Below are positions 58,912-64,000 of a stretch of DNA of 64,000 nucleotides, piece by piece. Position 1 is the first letter of the stretch, and each line of letters begins with the position of its first letter. Made by a program: the position numbers and the translations under genes. The stretch comes from Aromatoleum toluvorans (GTDB taxonomy: Bacteria; Pseudomonadota; Gammaproteobacteria; Burkholderiales; Rhodocyclaceae): the NCBI RefSeq assembly GCF_012910905.1, contig NZ_WTVN01000001.1:186001-250000 (forward strand), written 5' to 3'. The notes below the pieces were generated by a model. It had not been told where the DNA came from, searched no databases, and was given only the letters and a program-made list of their open reading frames with translations.

Positions 58912-59588
58912 GCCTATCCCAAGCCACGCTGGCGCAAGACGGTGCAACCGAAGCCGTCCCGCTCCCGCCTCGTCATCAATCGGGTCATCGCCGAGTCGCA
59001 TTCGTCCTGATTATTTTCTTTGTCATTGCCGGTATCGCCTTTTCGGCGCTCCACCTTCTCCGTGCGCCGGCCACGCCCGAGGCGATCCCGCAAGCCCAGT
59101 CGGGGGAAGAGAGTGCCCGTGCGCGTACGCCCCTTTCATTGCCCGATCCGCTTCCGGCGCAGGGGACCGATGCCTCCGCTCGCCTGGATAGCGTTGAAGA
59201 ACGCACCATCGAATTGGCTCAGCGAGTTGATGGACTGATCGCGACCATGGCGGAACTCACCACATCCGTCACGGCGCTTTCCGACGCCAACGCTCAACTG
59301 CGTTCGCGGCTCGACGCCTTGAATCAACCGCAGCGCCCTGCCCTTCGCCGTCCCCCACCCATCAAGCCAACTGCGCCATCCAAGCCGAACCTGCCGGCAA
59401 TCGTGTCGGTTGATAGCTGGGCCAATCAATCGTCCGTTGCCATTCGCGACGGCGACGGGCGCCTCGCGTTCTACCGCGAGGGCGACACGGTCGGTGTCGC
59501 CCGTATCCAGCGCATTGACACGCGCGCCGGACAAGTCCAATTCCGCCTCCCTGACGGAAGCACCGCCACGGCTACGGTGCACGACTGA
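58908..59588 (+). CDS. Single-pass membrane protein with coiled coil and OB-like C-terminus, transfer operon
   Basis: A 226-aa protein. One transmembrane helix at about 30-50 (VAFVLIIFFVIAGIAFSALH), a predicted coiled coil at about 90-140 (LDSVEERTIELAQRVDGLIA region) and a C-terminal beta domain (IVSVDSWANQSSVAIRDGDG region, VQFRLPDGSTATATV). Similar architecture occurs in PilP/PilN-like transfer proteins and in ICE proteins at this location. Overlaps the PilL-like gene by ATGA. The exact family is not assigned. Confidence 0.65.
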   Translation: MSLSQATLAQDGATEAVPLPPRHQSGHRRVAFVLIIFFVIAGIAFSALHLLRAPATPEAIPQAQSGEESARARTPLSLPDPLPAQGTDASARLDSVEERTIELAQRVDGLIATMAELTTSVTALSDANAQLRSRLDALNQPQRPALRRPPPIKPTAPSKPNLPAIVSVDSWANQSSVAIRDGDGRLAFYREGDTVGVARIQRIDTRAGQVQFRLPDGSTATATVHD

Positions 59589-59600
59589 AGCGGGTCTCCT

Positions 59601-60101
59601 ATGAGAAATCGACTTCTTCCGCTCATGCTTCTGCTCGTTTTCGCAGACGTCGGCGCCGTGGATACCACGACGACCGATGTGGCCGCCACCCGCCGCAACA
59701 CCACCGACAAGGCGTCTGCGGCCATACCCGAAACGAGCGTATCCAGCACCGATGTCCTGGAAGCGCGTTACTGGGGCATCACCGTGGAAGAGCTGCAGCG
59801 CGCCCGAATCCTCATGCGCGGTCCTCGTGGTGCCTTCAGCGATCCCCGCATCAGTCCGGTCGAAGTGCTCGGTGTCCACGCCCGCTCTGAGGCAGAGCGC
59901 ACGCGGTACGGCGAACTCTTCGCAAAACTACTACACGACGACGCCGAACGCGTCCTCGCATGGCAACGGGCTGGCACCGAAGCGATGCGGCGCCTCTATC
60001 CCAACGACAAGGTGGTGGACTTCTCCGGTCTCCGACCGGCCAGCGCGAAGGGCAAGACGCTACCGAACTGGTTTTTCACGCCGGGAGCCAACCGCGAATG
60101 A
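59601..60101 (+). CDS. TIGR03759-family ICE protein
   Basis: A 166-aa protein with a signal peptide (MRNRLLPLMLLLVFADVGAV), then the family blocks ARYWGITVEELQRARILM (about 55-72), SPVEVLGVHARSEAERTRYG and HDDAERVLAWQRA. TIGR03759 proteins are periplasmic parts of GI-type conjugation, always near the transglycosylase and TraD. The Shine-Dalgarno is weak. The last 4 nt overlap the transglycosylase start. Confidence 0.82.
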   Translation: MRNRLLPLMLLLVFADVGAVDTTTTDVAATRRNTTDKASAAIPETSVSSTDVLEARYWGITVEELQRARILMRGPRGAFSDPRISPVEVLGVHARSEAERTRYGELFAKLLHDDAERVLAWQRAGTEAMRRLYPNDKVVDFSGLRPASAKGKTLPNWFFTPGANRE

Positions 60102-60685
60102 CGACGCACATGCCTATTCCGCGGCGGGCATTCCTTGCCAAGACACCATGCGCCCTTGTCCTGCTCGCAGCCCCCGCTTTGTCATACGCGCGAAGTGATG
60201 CCAGGGGCCAACGGCGCACCTATCCCCCCATCCCGCCTGCGTACCGACAGGTCGCTCAATCCCTTGGTCTGCCCGCCACGATCCTCTACGGCGTGGCGAT
60301 ACAGGAATCAGTCACGGTGTGGAAAACGGTGGCCCTTCCCTGGCCGTGGACGCTCAATGTACGCGCGGTCCCTCGCCGCTACACGAGCTACGCGGAAGCC
60401 GTAGCCGACCTTCGGCACGTGCTCGCGCAGGGGGTGCGCAACGTCGATTGCGGTGCGATGCAGGTCAACTGGCGCTACCACTCTGACAAGTTGCGCACCC
60501 CTACCCTGGCCCTCGATCCTTGGCACAACCTGACCGTTGCGGCTTCGATTCTTCTGGAGCAGCGGGCTGCCACATCGACCTGGTTTGACGCCGTGGGGCG
60601 CTATCACAACCCAGCCGATCAAGGCCGCGCCGATGACTACGCGCGCTCCGTCTTTGCGCACATCGCGAGAATCGAACATGTATGA
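60098..60685 (+). CDS. Lytic transglycosylase of the transfer apparatus
   Basis: A 195-aa protein from ATG 60098 (MTTHMPIPRRAFLAKTPCAL), with a twin-arginine-like or Sec signal to about residue 30. The SLT fold shows LYGVAIQESVTVW (catalytic Glu in QES), DCGAMQVNWRYH and a final AVGRYHNPADQGRADDYARS. Such enzymes open peptidoglycan for the conjugation pore. The frame is open further upstream but overlaps the TIGR03759 gene; ATGA coupling at 60098-60101 supports the start chosen. Confidence 0.85.
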   Translation: MTTHMPIPRRAFLAKTPCALVLLAAPALSYARSDARGQRRTYPPIPPAYRQVAQSLGLPATILYGVAIQESVTVWKTVALPWPWTLNVRAVPRRYTSYAEAVADLRHVLAQGVRNVDCGAMQVNWRYHSDKLRTPTLALDPWHNLTVAASILLEQRAATSTWFDAVGRYHNPADQGRADDYARSVFAHIARIEHV

Positions 60686-60881
60686 GTCCGCCCTTCTCGC
60701 GTTCAGCAGATTCATCGCTCCCGCTCCGGTCACCGTTCCCCCGGTGACCCTCCGCCGCACCTCCCGCGGCTCCTCACCCGCTGCAATGGCGGGTTCTGCA
60801 CAACCATCGTCCAACGCCCACCGGGCCTCCTCCCTGCCCACGACGGTGGTTGTGCGTCCTTTTTCAAGGACGGGAACATGA
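60678..60881 (+). CDS. Possible small protein between transglycosylase and TraD
   Basis: 67 codons from ATG 60678 (MYESALLAFSRFIAP), overlapping the transglycosylase end by 8 nt and the TraD start by ATGA. Composition is Ser/Arg/Pro/Thr-rich with no recognised fold. The double overlap favours a real, coupled gene; the composition could also be that of a chance frame in high-GC DNA. Confidence 0.35.
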   Translation: MYESALLAFSRFIAPAPVTVPPVTLRRTSRGSSPAAMAGSAQPSSNAHRASSLPTTVVVRPFSRTGT

Positions 60882-63019
60882 GCCGCGGCGTCATCGAGGC
60901 CTGGTTGCGGCCGCCGATCGAGATCTGGAGCGCGGCAACGTCCGCTTCCTGCGGACTCGTTGCCCTGTCCGCACCGTGGGTGCTGATGATGCCGCCCAAC
61001 CTGGGGCTCGTTGCCGCCCTGCTTGCCTTCGGTTTCGCTGGCCTACGCGGAAAGCAGGCCTGGCGCGTATGGCGCTACCAGTATGGGCTCACGCGCTACA
61101 AGACCACCGCGGTCGCGCCGCACAAGCTACCCCGCATTCCGGGCAAACTGTACCTGGGCGAGGGATTCGCGTGGGGACAGCAGCATACCCAACGCCGAAT
61201 GGATGCGGCCCGACCGGAAGCACAGCCGTATCTCGTCCAGGGCCTCACGGTGACTGCAACGCGCATGACCCTGCGGGGCCTGCGGCGCACGCCTCTCAAG
61301 CCTCTCGCCGCGGCACTCACCACGCCGCGCTGGTGGAATCCGCTGGCCGAACCGCCCGATCTCGGCGGCACCCCCATTCTTCACGGCGTCGAGCCCAAGG
61401 AAGTCCACGTGACGTTGGGTCAGAAGCATCGCCCCGGACACCTCCTTTGGCTGGGCACGACGCGCGTCGGCAAGACGCGCGGCATGGAACTCCTGGTAAC
61501 GCAGGACATTCGCGACCGGAAAGTTGTAATCGTCATTGATCCGAAGGGCGATGCGGAACTCATGTTGCGCGTCTATGCAGAAGCTGCCCGTGCGGGCCGG
61601 ATGGATCATCTCTACCTCTTCCACCTTGGCTACCCGGACATTTCCGCGCGCTACAACGGCATTGGCAACTTTGCCCGTATCACGGAAGTCGCCAACCGCA
61701 CCACCAATCCTCTGCCCTCGAGCGGGAACTCCGCAGCCTTCAAGGAGTTCGCGTGGCGATTCACCAACCTCGTCGCGCAAGCTCAGGTCGCACTCGGGCA
61801 GGTGCCGACCTACGAACTGCTACTGCGCGACATCACGGACATCGAACCGCTCTTCCTCCGATACGCCACCCACATCCTCAAGATGCAGGGTCCGGACGAC
61901 TGGGAACTGCGACTCGAAAAGGTCCAGACCCAAATCACAAAGCGTCAGATCACGGTGCCACGCGCGCTGCAGGATCGCAGCGAACATCTGGTGGCGCTCG
62001 TCCATGTGCTGAAGGACCTGCAGTTGCCCGATGCCGTGCTGCAGGGCCTGGCGACTGCTGTGCGCTACGAACGTAGTTTCTTCGAGAAGATCGTGGCCTC
62101 GCTCGGACCGTTCCTCGAGAAGCTCACCACCGGCCCCGTCGGCAAGCTGATTTCGCCGGACTATTTCGATCCGGCCGACACCCGCCCGATCTTCGACTGG
62201 ATGCAGATCATCCGCCAGGGCGGCATCGTGTATGTGGGCCTCGACGCCCTCTCCGATGCCACGGTCGCCGCCGCGGTGGGCAATTCCATGCTGGCCGATC
62301 TCGTCAGCGTGGGTGGAAAGCTCTACAAGACGGGCCTTGATCCCCATCACCCCGAGGGCAAGATTGTCCTGCCCGAAGTGGCCTGCCACTTCGACGAGGT
62401 CAACGAAATCGCGGGGCCGGAGTTCGTCCCGATGGTCAACAAGCTGGGCGGATCCGGTTTCAGCATCACCGCCTACACCCAGACCATTCCGGACATCGAG
62501 GCCAAACTCGGCGACGCGGCGAAAGCCCGACAGGTGTTGGGCAACTTCAACAACATCATCATGCTACGCGTCAAGGACCCGGGCACGGCGGAGTTCTTCT
62601 GCAGCCAGCTGCCCGAGGTCGACGTCCAGCATCTGATGGTCGTGACAGGTGTCAGCGACACCGACGGGTCCACGGCGACGGACTTCACTTCACGTAACGA
62701 GGATCGCCTGTCCACTCAGCGAGTGCCGATGGTGTCGCCCTCCGACATCATGGCACTCCCGCAAGGGCAGGCCTTCGCCCTGCTCGAGGGCAACCGCCTC
62801 TTCAAGCTTCGCTTCCCCCTGCCCGACCCCACAAACGATCGCTTTGTCCCCCCGTCCCTGCAGGACGTCGCGAACCAGATGCGGGCGAAGTACCGTACCT
62901 CCGAACACTGGTCCGCCCAGACCGACTGGCTCAAGGACATGCCCATCGGGCTCGTCGCCCCGCTCGGTTTCACGGTCGGCGACTCAGCACAAAATGACGA
63001 TGCGGAGACTGCAGCATGA
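60878..63019 (+). CDS. traD: Conjugative coupling protein TraD (SXT/PFGI type)
   Basis: A 713-aa protein. Two N-terminal membrane helices (about 20-38 and 41-57), then the VirD4/TraG-type ATPase: Walker A LGTTRVGKTRG (192-202), VIVIDPKGDAE (about 217-227), CHFDEVNEIAGPEFV (Walker B region, about 507) and FSITAYTQTIPDIE. It links the TraI-DNA complex to the secretion channel. The length is typical of TIGR03743 TraD. It overlaps neighbours at both ends by ATGA. Confidence 0.92.
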   Translation: MSRGVIEAWLRPPIEIWSAATSASCGLVALSAPWVLMMPPNLGLVAALLAFGFAGLRGKQAWRVWRYQYGLTRYKTTAVAPHKLPRIPGKLYLGEGFAWGQQHTQRRMDAARPEAQPYLVQGLTVTATRMTLRGLRRTPLKPLAAALTTPRWWNPLAEPPDLGGTPILHGVEPKEVHVTLGQKHRPGHLLWLGTTRVGKTRGMELLVTQDIRDRKVVIVIDPKGDAELMLRVYAEAARAGRMDHLYLFHLGYPDISARYNGIGNFARITEVANRTTNPLPSSGNSAAFKEFAWRFTNLVAQAQVALGQVPTYELLLRDITDIEPLFLRYATHILKMQGPDDWELRLEKVQTQITKRQITVPRALQDRSEHLVALVHVLKDLQLPDAVLQGLATAVRYERSFFEKIVASLGPFLEKLTTGPVGKLISPDYFDPADTRPIFDWMQIIRQGGIVYVGLDALSDATVAAAVGNSMLADLVSVGGKLYKTGLDPHHPEGKIVLPEVACHFDEVNEIAGPEFVPMVNKLGGSGFSITAYTQTIPDIEAKLGDAAKARQVLGNFNNIIMLRVKDPGTAEFFCSQLPEVDVQHLMVVTGVSDTDGSTATDFTSRNEDRLSTQRVPMVSPSDIMALPQGQAFALLEGNRLFKLRFPLPDPTNDRFVPPSLQDVANQMRAKYRTSEHWSAQTDWLKDMPIGLVAPLGFTVGDSAQNDDAETAA

Positions 63020-63792
63020 GTAGCGCTGCGTCATCGGCGTCCTCGTCACCTCGCTCGTCCACGGCGCCGGCCTCCTCCGCGCCGCGTGACGTGCGTTCGA
63101 GAGGACCACTCAGCAGTTTCGCGGACGTGGTTGTGGGTCTGCTCTTCGCAACCTTTACCTCCTGGGTGTTCGGCACCGCACTGACGATCGCCGGTGACTA
63201 TTCGTTCTGGAAAGGCGAAGGCATCAGCCAAGCGCGGAGAGCCGTCGCGGAAGACTTCGGCTACATCCACGGATTTCCGCGCTCTCTCATTGTCGCCGAC
63301 ACCGTGGTTTTCGCCCGCGATCTTGCCGAGCTCGTTACGCGGCCCTACGTGTGGCTTCACGCCCCGCTGTTCATTGCGCGTGCGAATGCGATCGATCCCA
63401 ACGCAGCAGCCAAGCCTCAAGCACGTACTGCCCGGCGCATCGTCAGGGAAGCCGGCCGCTGGGTCGAGATTTCACTCTATGTCGCGCAGGACACCGTGAT
63501 CCGCTTGGCGGTCGCCTTTTACGCGCTGCCGGCATTCGCGATGGCCATCCTTCTCGGCCTCATCGATGGCCTGGTGCGTCGCGATCTGCGCAAGTGGTCC
63601 GGCGGGCGCGAATCCTCCTTCGTCTATCACCACAGCAAGCGCTTCGCCTGGTGGTTCCTGACCGCCGGATTCACCGCCTACCTGGCGTGGCCATTCGGAG
63701 GGTTCAACCCGGCCTATCTCGTCCTGGCTTTCGCAATTCTTGTCGCCGCCTCCGTCTCCACCACCGCATCCACCTTCAAGAAGTACCTGTGA
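63016..63792 (+). CDS. TIGR03747-family ICE membrane protein
   Basis: A 258-aa inner-membrane protein with a Ser-rich N-terminal tail, membrane segments at about 37-58, 165-190, 210-228 and 232-250, and family blocks ISQARRAVAEDFGYIHGFPR (about 69-88) and DGLVRRDLRKWSGGRESSFV, followed by YHHSKRF. TIGR03747 genes follow traD in this class and may form the base of the coupling complex. Start overlaps the TraD stop by ATGA. Confidence 0.87.
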   Translation: MSSAASSASSSPRSSTAPASSAPRDVRSRGPLSSFADVVVGLLFATFTSWVFGTALTIAGDYSFWKGEGISQARRAVAEDFGYIHGFPRSLIVADTVVFARDLAELVTRPYVWLHAPLFIARANAIDPNAAAKPQARTARRIVREAGRWVEISLYVAQDTVIRLAVAFYALPAFAMAILLGLIDGLVRRDLRKWSGGRESSFVYHHSKRFAWWFLTAGFTAYLAWPFGGFNPAYLVLAFAILVAASVSTTASTFKKYL

Positions 63793-63804
63793 AGGAGTCT
63801 CGTC

Positions 63805-64000
63805 ATGCGCCGATTGTTTCGCCAGTTGTTCCTCTCGTCGCTGTCCGCAGCCGCTGCGTTCGTCATGATGCCCGCGCAGGCCGACGAGGATTCCGAGCGC
63901 GAAAACCTCGCGCGCCTGGAGCATGAAATCGCGCTCCTTGGAGAGGAGGTGCGCGCCGCGAAGGCGCACGCCCCGACGCTCGCCCGGGTGCGATTCCAGT
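63805..64000 (+). CDS. RAQPRD-family ICE protein, 5' part (runs off the window)
   Basis: 65 codons are visible. ATG 63805 has GAAGGAG upstream. A signal peptide (MRRLFRQLFLSSLSAAAAFV, cut near AQA-DE) is followed by SERENLARLEHEIALLGEEV and a run ending ARVRF, as at the start of RAQPRD-family (TIGR01690) proteins, small secreted parts of the conjugation apparatus named for a C-terminal motif beyond the window. Confidence 0.8.
   Translation, partial: MRRLFRQLFLSSLSAAAAFVMMPAQADEDSERENLARLEHEIALLGEEVRAAKAHAPTLARVRFQ

Overview
The window reads as about 42 kb of a large conjugative element (an integrative and conjugative element, ICE, or a plasmid carrying ICE-type transfer genes) from a high-GC beta- or gammaproteobacterium, with a phage-defence block attached on the left and a second one inserted in the middle. 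The call rests on families known from the SPI-7/PAPI-1/clc-type elements: MobH relaxase TraI, SXT-type coupling protein TraD, the TIGR03747, TIGR03759, TIGR03761 and RAQPRD proteins, ParA/ParB/DUF2857, DUF3577, DUF3275 and an SSB. KorA/TrfB-like and KfrA-like regulators and a RepA gene with iterons and DnaA boxes give it a plasmid-like replication module. No integrase, attachment site, rRNA, tRNA or CRISPR array was seen.

Layout. (1) 1-22319, all on the minus strand apart from one IS: an AbiEi/AbiEii pair, then a tightly packed series of a giant DruE-like DUF1998 helicase, a DrmD-like SNF2 helicase, a DrmMI-like adenine methylase, an SMC-like ATPase and a DRT1-type reverse transcriptase-nitrilase. 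The last gene is split by an IS3-family insertion with a 3-bp target duplication. (2) 23119-31558: a KorA-like regulator, then seven minus-strand accessory genes of the element (SNF2-type helicase, three hypotheticals, DUF6094-like methyltransferase, DUF3275, DUF3577). Several are preceded by copies of one structured RNA leader with a covarying pseudoknot. (3) 32042-36719: RepA, an iteron origin, KfrA with its operator, a frameshifted DUF72 gene and an H-NS-like protein. (4) 36940-47087: AT-richer minus-strand cargo, made of a NERD-kinase-helicase plus partner pair resembling Mokosh type I, and a four-gene overlapping operon ending in an Abi_C protein whose other genes I do not recognise. (5) 47719-49141: a RES-type toxin-antitoxin pair. 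(6) 49212-57800, minus strand: SSB, TIGR03761, DUF2857, ParB, ParA and TraI. (7) 57801-58395: a hairpin-rich non-coding region, a candidate oriT, from which (8) 58396-64000 runs plus-strand transfer genes (PilL-like, TIGR03759, transglycosylase, TraD, TIGR03747, RAQPRD) out of the window.

How it works together. TraI and TraD would process and deliver DNA to a GI-type type IV secretion system whose genes start at the right edge. ParA/ParB, RepA/oriV and the toxin-antitoxin pairs would stabilise the element, and KorA, KfrA and H-NS would restrain its expression. The defence genes are the cargo. The points most worth a second look are the composite helicase/methylase/RT locus with its IS-broken RT, the four-gene Abi_C operon, and the repeated pseudoknot leaders with ribosome-site-sequestering hairpins. 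All functional statements come from motifs and family knowledge; no database search was run.
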